Notes: generated from the sequence alone by a model not told the origin. A stretch of DNA of 10,694 nucleotides from Euperipatoides rowelli (GCA_003024985.2 PXIH01S0008339.1), one strand, 5' to 3'; shown: positions 1-8,136, numbered from the stretch's first letter. A program made the numbers and translations.

Positions 1-383
1 AGTTGATTTTTAAATGAATTAAATGAAACAGCATCAACAATATAGACAGGAAGACAATTCCAATAAATTATAGCTCTTTTACCAAAAAAAATTGTGTTCT
101 TACGGAAGTTTTAGAAAAAGGTTTTTTTATTTTGTATATATGACCTCTAATTGTATATTCAAATTCAAATGAAAACAATCTTTCGGAATTTTTATTAATT
201 AAGATTGACTTATAATATTGTATTAGGTCAACCCTTTAATCTTTGTTGGGACGTAACAATGTTAAAATTTCGTAATTTGGATAGTCTATCCAAATACTGC
301 AAGTTTTCTAGTGATTGAATCTTCTTAGTATAATGTCTAAACAATTTGTTTAGTTTATATCCGATATTTTTTTTATAAAATGG
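1..383 (-). pseudogene. Broken C-terminal fragment of a non-LTR retrotransposon reverse transcriptase (ORF2), running off the left edge
   Basis: Read on the minus strand, three consecutive segments match the order of motifs in the region after the polymerase core of CR1/Jockey/L2-like ORF2 proteins. Segment one (about 383-231) contains PFYKKNI, then YTKKIQSLENLQYLDRLSKL, in the place of the usual VQR..TK.I..L..L.Y.ERL..L block. Segment two (229 to about 92) starts DLIQYYK and contains RGHIYKIKKPFSKTSVR, matching the family pattern DLI..YK...TRGH..K..K....R. Segment three (about 90-1) contains IYWNCLPVYIVDA and SFNSFK, matching WN.LP..VV.A.S.N.FK. The tryptophan codon is 62-60. One frameshift lies near 230 and a second at the A8 tract 84-91; they compensate, so segments one and three share a frame. 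A stop at 389-387 sits where a tryptophan is usual. The motif order is seen in the sequence; the clade is inferred and not settled. It is a dead copy, probably truncated at 5' like most such insertions. Confidence 0.82.
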
Positions 384-739
384 CTTTTAAATCGTATTAT
401 CCATTAAAAAGTTACATATAGCCTATTATATGTTACCTATCAGTTTTAATAAATTAAGTAATTTGGTTTTCATTTTTACACATTGTATGCATTAATCAAA
501 GACAAACGCAGATACTTCAATACCGAAAATAAACTTTAAAAAATGTAATTTTTATTAGGTAAAAATATTACCCATTGTTTGTTTAGCTAGTACATTTTTT
601 TACCTGAGGTACTATCAAATTATAGGTTAGATATGTTGGGTAATCCTCATCGCCATGTTATACGCGTAGTTGAAAGGGTATATTTTTGAATTGCTCGTTA
701 GAAATATAAAACATTAAACACTAGTTTTACTAACTAAAA
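384..739. other. AT-rich stretch without a recognisable gene
   Basis: The reverse transcriptase similarity on the minus strand fades above about 390 and all frames are interrupted. Small palindromes are present, such as tacctgaggta near 600-612 and a ggtaa/ttacc hairpin near 560-575. Part of this may be badly decayed 5' sequence of the same retrotransposon, but I could not align it. Confidence 0.4.
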
Positions 740-845
740 TAAAAGATTGAGATGAGATGTCTCAGAACATGAGCCAGGCTAGCAACTAACTTGCTACACT
801 GCCTGCATGTGCTGTGTTCCCCTGAACCTGCAGTGACCTCTAGTT
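740..845. other. GC-elevated island of unknown origin
   Basis: About 100 bases are clearly richer in G and C than the surroundings. They contain a tgaga/tctca palindrome (753-764) and a short hairpin agcaa/ttgct (781-795). On the plus strand, actaac at 785-790 followed by a pyrimidine-leaning stretch and cag at 831-833 resembles a branch point and 3' splice acceptor, but the sequence after it soon meets a stop and shows no coding signal. A decayed repeat is as likely as a splice site. I recognise no family. Confidence 0.3.
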
Positions 846-851
846 AGTTTA

Positions 852-985
852 TTAATACTACACAACAATAATTTGACTTAAAACAAAAGATCAGCCTAGT
901 AGGCTAATAGTAATACTAACACAACGATACATTATTATACATTAAAACAAAAGATCAGCCCAGTAGGCTAATAGTAAATATTAAC
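852..985. repeat. 64-bp tandem duplication, about 2.2 copies
   Basis: The segment beginning ttaaaacaaaagatcagcc at 878 recurs at 942, giving a period of 64 bases. The two copies agree over about 36 bases with one or two differences before diverging. Sequence at 852-877 resembles the part of copy one that precedes the next boundary (taatacta, acacaac), so a partial upstream copy is also present. Each unit carries a small hairpin centred on agcc...ggct. The array looks like a local duplication that has started to decay. Confidence 0.75.
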
Positions 986-2394
986 TGAGATTAATACAAA
1001 ACAAGTAAAAACTAAGACTATATTATTAGCACACTGGCTCAAGAGCCATAGGCTACATAACAATAAGGACACCAAAGATCCAAATCCAGCTAATAGGCAA
1101 ATAGGTGCAAAAATATATATTTTTAAATGATTTAACAGGGTTAGGACGATATGAGGGAAATATTTAATCAATTTAGTGACACACTATCTGTGTTTTGGTG
1201 GGTTTCAGAATATTTGGCAAAGCTCATGTTGAAATTAATTAGGGACATTTGCCTTATATCAAGTTGTAACTGATTTGATATATGAAATTACCTAAATAAT
1301 TATTTAAATATTTTACTCTTAGTTTTTTTTTTCAGTAAAATAAAAAGATCTTATTCCTACCACCAAAATATTCTTTATTTAAATTTAAAACAGTTTGTTT
1401 TCTCTCTAAAGTCATCAATTCCTTGAAGATTGCAAAAGTAAGAATCAATACTAGAAATTTAGCAAAACTAATGAATTGAATTTATAAAAATAAGAATAAA
1501 TATTTTGTATTACACATAATAAATGAAGAATCCTATGACATGAAAATTTTATACGATTATGTTTTTTATTCAGTTACTTTCTTTTTGCTTTTCCTGGAGA
1601 GTAATTATTTTTTATTTTATTTTTTCATTTATATGGTTTTGCATCTAAACTGATTAATTTGATATTAATATATTATGAAAGAAAATGCTTTATTTCAACA
1701 GGAAAATGCCAACACGTAACAATGTTTTGACTCTACGAAAGTAAAACATTTAAGTTTTTCATCCATTAAAGTTAGGCTTTCAAATTTAATCTGACCATTG
1801 TTACAATACAACAATTATAGAATCACGTGACATTCATTATTTTATTAAAGTTATATTTATAGGCTTAATTGATAAATTCACATTCGGTCTTATCGTTAAA
1901 ATCTAATAATATTCATTAGATTCTATTAATCGAATTGAATATATCATTGGTAATGCATTATTCCTGTTGGAATCCTTTTAGTTATTGAAAAATCAATAAG
2001 ACTTGACCTGCTGTTGAATTACGATTGGAACTTTTATTATTCCATTAATTAAAGCAGAACTTTTATAGAGTTTTTTGAAAGGACAGTTACAAGTCTGTTT
2101 AAAGCTAATAAAGTCCCCATTAAGTCAGACATTGTTTTGGTATATTCATCTGTTGTTATTTTCCCACTGAGCCCATTGTCTTATCACTTCTCTTCCTATG
2201 TTGAACCCTGACCACTATCAAAATTTACGTAGCACTGATGAAACGATGTTTTATCAATTTCTTTCATGTTCCCAAAATTTTATATGGTACAGAAGAATTG
2301 TTTTCTTTGTTTTAAATATTTGTTTAACGTCAAAGATTACATTTGTTTTTAATTTTTAATATACAATACCACTTTTTCCTTCCCTTTCATACTG
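986..2394. other. AT-rich non-coding stretch
   Basis: No gene is recognisable. The hydrophobic minus-strand open frame at 968-1171 begins at TTG and overlaps the tandem repeat, so it is treated as chance. A plus-strand open frame of 52 codons at 2053-2211 has no ATG near its start and matches no family I know. A small perfect hairpin (ggctc/gagcc) occurs near 1036-1047. The rest is A/T-rich filler such as an intron or intergenic spacer would hold. Confidence 0.55.
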
Positions 2395-2425
2395 AAGACA
2401 AAAAGGAAAAAAACCTTTTTGTCTT
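2395..2425. repeat. Perfect 12-bp-stem inverted repeat with A7 loop
   Basis: The left arm aagacaaaaagg (2395-2406) and right arm cctttttgtctt (2414-2425) are exact reverse complements around a loop of seven A. Two G.U pairs could extend the stem outward. The hairpin is immediately followed by a second one (2426-2450). The stem is much shorter than an animal microRNA precursor. A cruciform-forming repeat or the end of a small transposon are alternatives; neither is shown. Confidence 0.75.
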
Positions 2426-2450
2426 TGATCATTTACATATTGTATGATCA
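2426..2450. repeat. 7-bp-stem inverted repeat abutting the previous hairpin
   Basis: The arms tgatcat (2426-2432) and atgatca (2444-2450) are exact reverse complements separated by 11 bases. The start abuts the end of the A7-loop hairpin, so the two form back-to-back stem-loops. Confidence 0.6.
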
Positions 2451-2784
2451 GATAATATGCAAGCCTTTCCTTGCTAATATCATTAGAGTATATAGAATAA
2501 AACAAATAGGTTTGACTACTACCTACCGTAGTTTGTGATGAGTGTTAAGGCCATTTGTGGAATCTGCAATAAACGCTTACCTGTTCTAAGGGTAATATGA
2601 AATGAAAAAGCTAATGAAATAGAATGTTTTTTAGTGCAAACCACATCTGATGCTTCTTTTTAAGAATGATTGATGCATTGATTTAATCAAATTCCTCCTA
2701 AAATTGCTTTTTTTATATATACATATATACAATATATTGTGAGATATTAATTATTGTATCTCCATTTGTTTTAATGCAGTTATG
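2451..2784. other. AT-rich stretch with a 20-codon reading frame containing CxxC
   Basis: No gene is established. A plus-strand frame begins at ATG 2538 (G at -3) and reads MSVKAICGICNKRLPVLR before a stop at 2598. The cysteine pair CGIC followed by NKR resembles the start of a zinc finger, and a possible splice donor gtaata follows at 2592. One cysteine pair in 20 codons is weak evidence for an exon. A TA-rich run occupies about 2711-2742. Confidence 0.25.
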
Positions 2785-2875
2785 AGTTAGAAAAAAAGTA
2801 AAATGATGTATTTGATGATAGTAGATTTACCCGGAACTTGTCCAAATGTTGGAAATCCCTGCCTTAGCCTATCTT
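2785..2875 (+). repeat. Dispersed repeat, copy 1 of a diverged pair
   Basis: This segment aligns in the same orientation with 4194-4279. The best block runs from ggaacttgtccaaatgttgg through cctatctt, with roughly 85 percent identity over about 43 bases by eye. A second block is gtaaaatgatgtatttgat...atagta, with 22 of 26 positions identical. A short insertion near 2825-2832 separates the blocks. The pair suggests a low-copy interspersed element or an old segmental duplication. No coding potential or terminal repeats are visible. Confidence 0.7.
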
Positions 2876-4193
2876 TTAGAAATTCGGGATGATTTGAAAG
2901 TCAGTATGCGTGTTTAGATAATAATTGTTAATTACAATAAATAAGTGCTGAGTAATTTAGGCAGCATTTTAGTTTACATGGAAAAACATAGTTTTATTGA
3001 AACATTATGCTGTTTCAAATCTATTCCTATGTTTTGAAAGTTTACTCATATGTAATTACGCATGTCATCATATTATTGTGTGTATTATGATTATTTTGCA
3101 GAATAGAAACTATATTTCGGCTGTATTTAGAAGTCTTCAATCTTTTTTTCTTGATATAGGCTACCGTAAAAGTTTTGCAAATTTTTTCCTACGTTAAAGA
3201 AACCTGATTTCGTCAGACAGTTAATTAAATTATTTGTTGGTGGTAACTTTAATGAAAATTCATAATATGTAAATATGGAACAATCTGACATGTGACATAG
3301 TAACAATAATATTTTTGTAATGGATATTTTATAAAATTCTATATTAAAAAAATAATTATCATGTCTTATTTTCTGATCAAGTTCTTTAAAAATCTGATTT
3401 TCTTAGAAAGGTTAAAGTATTTAACAAATCAGGGAATTATTATTAAAAAAAATAGTTATTACTATACAATTTTTCATTCAGATGAGCCTATAATAAGTTT
3501 ATGCTGTTTTGTATAAAATCCAGATATTCCTAAAAAGATATACAGTAACACTTATTAAAAACCATGTTATTCTCAATAATATTTTAAATATATTCAATCC
3601 AAAAATCCAGATTTCCTTGAAAAACTTTAAGATTAACAGCCATTGAAAATTTGTTCCTCAGATATTGACTGTCAAATTTTTCTAAAAATTCTGAAATTCT
3701 CACAGCAGCTTTAAGCTACTAATATCTTAATATTATTAATTGATCAAACTTTACAGTTTGGATGTTATCCTATTAATGCCAATAGGCATGTTTAATAGTA
3801 CTGCCACCTAGGGATTAGAACTTCCAATTTTATATAATGAACCTACTGTATATAGTAGTCTTCAAATACTGTACAGAAGAAAAGAAACAGAGTAAGGGAA
3901 ACATGGACTAAAATGAGAAAGATTAAAAGAAATATGTATATTTAATAAAAATCATATGCTCTGTTTCAAATAATTTAATAACAATTATAATTAAATTCTG
4001 TTTACCAAGTTTGTGTTTTAATTTATTTTATAATTTTTTTTTTATCAATGGAATTAAAATTTGAAAATATAATGGAAAAATTATATTTAAAAAATCAGAT
4101 TAAAGTTTGGATTTGAATGTATATCATTAAACATAGCCAAAATTATCTCAAATATGGCACTGATTTTATATGACACTTTTTGTTAAAGACATA
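2876..4193. other. AT-rich non-coding stretch
   Basis: No gene is recognisable. The plus-strand open frame at 2997-3197 is AT-driven and starts at TTG. The stretch includes a possible decayed repeat series (3388-3690, listed separately) and A- and T-runs. Nothing else stands out on either strand. Confidence 0.55.
3388..3690. repeat. Possible highly decayed repeat series (AAAATCCAGAT-like starts)
   Basis: Three segments begin alike: aaaaatctgattttctta at 3388, aaaatccagatattccta at 3515 and aaaaatccagatttccttga at 3601. The second and third can be aligned over about 70 bases at perhaps 60 percent identity with small gaps. In DNA this AT-rich such similarity can arise by chance, so the call is tentative. 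Confidence 0.25.
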
Positions 4194-4279
4194 TTAGTTT
4201 GAAAAAAGTCAAATAATGCATTTGATAATAGTACGGAAACTTGTCCAAAGGTTGTAAATTCCTTCTTTAACCTATCTTC
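4194..4279 (+). repeat. Dispersed repeat, copy 2 of a diverged pair
   Basis: This is the partner of 2785-2875, about 1.4 kb away and in the same orientation. It lacks the few bases near the middle of copy 1 and differs by scattered substitutions, many of them C-to-T or G-to-A type changes. Both copies lose similarity just beyond cctatctt. Confidence 0.7.
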
Positions 4280-5250
4280 GAGTTAATATTATTATAAAAT
4301 AGTTTCTATGTGTAATAAGAGAAAATCTTATGTTTCTAACCATAAGATATAGTGAATAATGGTAACTAAGTTAGTCAATATAGTTCAATACATTGTCTTG
4401 TTTGTTCTAAGCAAAGCTTACTGACTTGAACGATTATCCTGTAAACGATAATCTCAAACATTGGTAATGCCAAAGATTTGATCAATGTTTTTTACATTTT
4501 TTAGATAATGTATTTAATTTACAAAAAAAAAAAATGAAAAGAAAAATAAAAAAAAAATAATAAAGCTTTTTGTAAATCTGAAAATCATATGAATCAAGCT
4601 AGCATTGCATAATAACTTAGATCAATATCCAAAGTGGATTAGTATTTATTGCCAATATGTTAGGATAATTCTATGTATTGGTTTGTTTGTAATATGATGT
4701 TCAATGAATGTAGCATCTTCAAATGCTTTTAATTTAATACTTAATAGTGAGTTTTAGATATAAAACTCTATTCACCAAGAAAATATACATCTTGGAAACA
4801 CAAAGTACTAAATGAAATAAATTATGTTAGGAACGAGCGCTAACTAAAGTGAAATGGCTTGTTAAAAGTTACAAACATGATTGAGTTTATAATTAAATAG
4901 TTCACCTGCGACAGACAGATCCAATTCAACGATATCAAAGAATAGTTTGGCGTGAATGCGAGATGTTATTTTAGGGAAATTACCCTTTTTAAACTCTAAA
5001 TTCATTGTGACGTCATTTTGATGTTAGTTAATGTTGATGTAATTATTATTTAAAAGTAAAATTGATTAACTAAATGTTAACGCTTGTTATTAATTTCTGT
5101 TTTTATTGTTTTATTATTATTTTTATTTCAATTGCATTATGGTTAGCCTAATAATAAATCAAAAGAGTTGTTTAGGTGGACAATACTCGTTAAAAATAAT
5201 CTTTTTTTTTTTAGAATAATTTAAAGACTAGCCTGATCCAAAGATATTAT
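4280..5250. other. AT-rich non-coding stretch with A-rich tract and small hairpins
   Basis: No gene is recognisable. An A-rich tract runs 4521-4563, including A12 at 4523-4534. A hairpin with arms gattatc/gataatc occurs near 4432-4453. A perfect 8-bp stem, gagtttta/taaaactc with loop gata, lies at 4749-4768. T11 is at 5202-5212. Confidence 0.55.
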
Positions 5251-5292
5251 TGGATAATCCCAAAATAGGAATGGATAATCCAAAAGTAATTT
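5251..5292. repeat. Short tandem repeat of about 21 bp, two copies
   Basis: tggataatcccaaaatagga at 5251 is followed directly by tggataatccaaaagtaat at 5272. A looser third echo, tgtataatccatagat, appears near 5305. The array is small and decayed, with no sign of function. Confidence 0.45.
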
Positions 5293-5819
5293 CAAATGTA
5301 TTGGTGTATAATCCATAGATATTCAACAATTAAAAGCCAAAAGATATTAAGATGTACATTTGTATACTAGGCTCACAACATGTTAGGGCATTGACCTTAG
5401 CTTGAATCTCATTTATCATGCTTCTGATGTCCTTCTTCCCCCTCCCCCCCCCCTCAAAAAAAAAAACACAAACATAATACAATTTATTTTAATCCTTTTT
5501 AATTTACATAAATTTTAAAGTTTTTTTTTTAAATATCCGGCTCAATTAATATTATTTTTTTTAAAAAAAAAAAAATACTTATGAATTTTTTTATGATTCA
5601 ATAATGTATTTATTGAAATTTTCCTTGGTTCTTGATAAATTTTTTTCTGTTGTCAACATATTGTGTAATATGTGCTCACTAAAGCCAGGCTATGTTTTTA
5701 TATCCAAATAAGAAGTTTTTATCCGAGCTGTAGATAAAGTTTTAAGTGCCTGGGATTTCACATGTTATTTTACAACCTTTCCATGTCTGCCAACAACACA
5801 AATACAAGCCTAAATGTAA
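5293..5819. other. AT-rich non-coding stretch with homopolymer blocks
   Basis: No gene is recognisable. T10 at 5521-5530 and the block T8A13 at 5555-5575 could fold on themselves. The pyrimidine/C tract at 5431-5466 is listed separately. The rest has no clear structure. Confidence 0.55.
5431..5466. repeat. 25-base pure pyrimidine tract with long C runs, followed by A11
   Basis: Positions 5431-5455 are all C or T on the plus strand, including a run of ten C. A11 follows at 5456-5466. Long C runs are rare in DNA this AT-rich. Homopurine/homopyrimidine tracts of this kind can form triplex or i-motif structures in vitro. The abrupt C-to-A switch could also be a slippage-prone sequencing or assembly spot. 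Confidence 0.7.
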
Positions 5820-5865
5820 ATATTTCCATTGAAATAAAATTAAAAATTTATTTTAATGGGAAATA
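5820..5865. repeat. Imperfect inverted repeat, about 20-base arms
   Basis: atttccattgaaataaaatt near 5822 and aatttattttaatgggaaat near 5845-5864 pair as imperfect arms once one or two bases are gapped. The ends atttcca and gggaaat pair best. It may be a remnant of a small palindromic element or a chance AT-rich fold. Confidence 0.4.
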
Positions 5866-5997
5866 ATTAAATAAATATCAGTAATACAAAGCAGATCGTT
5901 GCAATCCATTCTGCACACAGAACCATTCAAAACTATTTTGTATACAGCATTAGACTTGTCCAATTAATTTATTTTTTTAATTTTACACTTAGTTAAA

Positions 5998-6143
5998 AAG
6001 TTCCCTCTAATATATTCCCCCATAGAGTTAATCCACATAGCTACACCCCTAGCTACAGTTATGTCAAAACATTTACAGCGGTGCGGCCATTAATTCTAGA
6101 TAGAGATGTCATCAGGACATTTAGGGCAAGATTAGACCCTTGA
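5998..6143. other. GC-elevated island with a 45-48-codon open frame
   Basis: GC content rises clearly between about 6000 and 6140. One plus-strand frame stays open from about 6000 to a TGA at 6141-6143 and contains VKTFTAVRPLILDRDVIRTF, whose composition is more protein-like than other frames nearby. There is no ATG near its start. On the minus strand a gtagctaggg/gtgtagctatg near-duplication is visible near 6037-6060. A decayed transposon fragment or a short exon are both possible; I recognise no family. Confidence 0.3.
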
Positions 6144-7399
6144 TCTGAAATAATAATTGGAACTCTATAATCATTAGGCTTATTATATCATATGAGCCCC
6201 TAAACCTGGATTTTTATCATTTATGAAATATAATACAAAGTCTTAAAAAACGTTTTAAACTACTAAAATATATGTAGATTATAAGTTTAAGCAATTTAAA
6301 AAAAAAAAAAGTTTTAATTCTGATGTGTCCAAATTCCTGGTAACAGTCTTTAAACTTTATCTTTAAAAGAGCCAGTATTATTTTTTTATAGTACAGTATA
6401 TTCGTAAACAATGTCCACTAGTTATCTTTAAAAAAAAAAAAAAACTCCATAATTAGGAGTTGTGAAACTTAATTTTAAGATATTTAAAATGATGAAAATT
6501 AATACTTTACGATTGAGATGTTAAAAGTTAAGAAATAATTTTAATAATTAAAAATATTTAGTTAAACAATTTAACTTTTAAATAGTTTTTGTTTGTGAAT
6601 GGAAATGGGAAACTTTCTTTTTGAAAGTTGAATAAAAAAAATTCATACATACAGTATATACTTTTACTTACCTTTATATGTTAGATGCAGAGTATAATGT
6701 ATATTACATGAGTTAGTTTCGTATGATTATCAACATGAAAGTTGATTTAGATGTACAATATATGACCCAAAGTATCCAACCCTATCCTAAAGGTTGTTTC
6801 TTATCCCAGTGTTGTTTCCAATACCATTACAACCTAGTACATCAAGTAATATGTAAGCAGAATAGATAGTTATCATTTGTATTGCAATTAAGAGGGAAAT
6901 TGTTCGGTTTTTGGTTGGCTATTTTTGCTTGTTTAAGAATTCTGTTATAAGTATTTTTGTAGTGAGATTTAAGAAACTTATGCTTTTGATTTCTATTTTA
7001 TTTTATCTTTTACAAAACCAATTAATTCAATTTTTTAAAAATCTGTGATTACTTGAAACTAATTGAAAAAAATAAATAAGAAAACTAATTATATTTTTTA
7101 ATAATGAAGATATTTTTTCAGTTTTGAAAAATATTTATGGAAATTATTCTGATATATTAGGTGCAAAATAAATATTGAATTCTCTGTTATAAATAAACAG
7201 TTGATATCCATAATTATTCTAAATGGAGAAGAATTTACACCTGTTTATATACATACTTGTGAAAGGTGTGGAATAAAAAATATAAAACATTAAATACTAA
7301 AATGTATATAATATATTTATTTACAGTAATATACTGTTTAAATTTTTAAAGACTTCAAATTTTTTGCAGTGTAATTTAGATCTCTATTAATATATAGGA
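6144..7399. other. AT-rich non-coding stretch with long A runs and small hairpins
   Basis: No gene is recognisable. The minus-strand open frame at 6217-6411 is made of A/T-run codons and is rejected. A13 lies at 6298-6310 and A15 at 6430-6444. Small perfect hairpins are aactcc/ggagtt (6443-6461), aactttc/gaaagtt (6611-6629) and acagta/tactgt (near 7323-7337). A slightly GC-richer patch at about 6765-6840 shows no coding frame. Confidence 0.55.
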
Positions 7400-7424
7400 C
7401 TAGAAACTGGCCATATAATCCACA
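7400..7424 (+). repeat. Left 25-bp terminal inverted repeat
   Basis: An exact reverse complement of 8077-8101. Inward of 7424 the two ends diverge almost at once, and outward the similarity also stops, so the repeat is sharply bounded. Confidence 0.85.
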
Positions 7425-7470
7425 CTTGAGTCACATGATTAAAACGAATCGCAGACTTAATTTTTTATTT

Positions 7471-7965
7471 ACAGTCCTAACCTTACCGTAATCCTGAACC
7501 CTGTGTCCTACTATGTATTAAACCCACTATGCCCAACCCTATTATAATCAACAGTCCTAACCTTACCGTAACCCTGAACCCTGTGTCCTACTATGTATTA
7601 AACCCACTATGCCCCAACCTTATGATGTCAACAGTCCTAACCTTACCGTAACCCTGAACCCTGTGTCCTACTATGTATTAAACCCACTATGCCCCAACCC
7701 TNTATGCCCCAACCCTATGATAATCAACAGTCCTAACCTTACCGTAACCCTGAACCCTGTGTCCTACTATGTATTAAACCCACTATGCCCCAACCCTGTG
7801 ATAATCAACAGTCCTAACTTTACCGTAACCCTGAACCCTGTGTGCTACTATGTATTAAACCACTATACCCCAACCTTCTGATAATCAACAGTCCTAACCT
7901 TACCGTAACCCTGAACCCTGTGTCCTACTATGTATTAAACCACTATGCCCAACCTTCTGATAATC
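7471..7965 (+). repeat. Minisatellite, six copies of an ~80-bp unit with telomere-like heptamers
   Basis: Units start with acagtcctaacctta at 7471, 7551, 7631, 7727, 7808 and 7888, giving spacings of 80, 80, 96, 81 and 80 bases. The last unit ends near 7965. Copies are nearly identical. Unit four begins late because unit three carries an extra 16 bases, a second tatgccccaaccc block that includes the ambiguous base at 7702. Within each unit cctaacc, aaccctg and aaccctg form a short telomere-like stretch. The GC content is well above the surroundings. Because 96 and 81 are multiples of three, one frame stays open for 90 codons (7609-7881), but this is a by-product of repetition. Confidence 0.95.
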
Positions 7966-8076
7966 TAGAGGTGAAATACTTCTCTTTTGATTGATTTAAC
8001 AAATTTTGACACAACTTCTGGCAGACATACCTTAATGATGAAAATACATGGGCAGATGTCAAAAAACACGGTAAAA
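7966..8076. other. Unique segment between the minisatellite and the right inverted repeat
   Basis: This stretch lies inside the element. It holds one copy of the 12-base sequence tacttctctttt (7977-7988), which recurs just outside the right inverted repeat at 8103-8114. In both places tctag stands a few bases upstream. The short plus-strand open frame 7987-8169 runs across the inverted repeat and out of the element, so it is not a gene. Confidence 0.5.
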
Positions 8077-8101
8077 TGTGGATTATATGGCCAGTTTCTA
8101 G
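8077..8101 (-). repeat. Right 25-bp terminal inverted repeat
   Basis: An exact reverse complement of 7400-7424. It is followed after one base by tacttctctttt, a repeat of 7977-7988. Confidence 0.85.
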
Positions 8102-8136
8102 GTACTTCTCTTTTAATACCATTTAGATTTCAATTT

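Larger units (their letters stand above)
7400..8101. mobile_element. Non-autonomous element: 25-bp perfect inverted repeats enclosing a minisatellite
   Basis: The 25 bases at 7400-7424 (beginning ctagaaactggcc) and at 8077-8101 (ending ggccagtttctag) are exact reverse complements and lie 652 bases apart. They bracket six copies of the ~80-bp minisatellite (7471-7965) plus unique flanks of 46 bases on the left and 111 on the right. An exact 25-base inverted match in so small a window is far beyond chance, so the pair most likely marks the ends of a transposable element. There is no transposase frame, so any mobility would depend on another element. No clear target-site duplication is seen; a TA occurs 3-4 bases outside (left) and 2 bases outside (right). 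Elements with internal minisatellites are known in animals, for example pearl-like, helentron-derived and some MITE families, but I cannot assign this one. Confidence 0.7.

Noticed and set aside
968-1171. Hydrophobic minus-strand open frame, 67 codons
   Set aside because: It begins at TTG, overlaps the end of the 64-bp tandem repeat and has the leucine/isoleucine bias expected of AT-rich noise. No family resemblance was seen.
251-1726. Exact 13-mer acgtaacaatgtt at 251 and 1714
   Set aside because: Several 13-mer matches are expected by chance in 10.7 kb of DNA this AT-rich, and the flanks do not align.
2395-2450. microRNA precursor
   Set aside because: The stems are 12 and 7 bp with tiny loops, well short of the ~30-bp stem of animal precursors.
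2997-3197. Plus-strand open frame, 66 codons
   Set aside because: It begins at TTG, its composition follows the local A/T content, and no motif was seen.
6217-6411. Minus-strand open frame, 64 codons, rich in lysine and phenylalanine
   Set aside because: It is built largely from an A13 run and A/T triplets.
7609-7881. 90-codon plus-strand open frame with repeated NLTVTLNPV-type residues
   Set aside because: It is a translation of the minisatellite. It stays open only because two unit spacings (96 and 81) are multiples of three, and it closes when an 80-base unit follows. It contains the ambiguous base.
7471-7965. CRISPR array
   Set aside because: The whole 80-bp unit repeats with no variable spacers, and the setting is an animal genome.
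7471-7965. Interstitial telomere repeat
   Set aside because: Only two or three heptamer-like pieces occur per unit and they are embedded in unrelated sequence, so the array is a minisatellite and not TTAGGG-type telomeric DNA.
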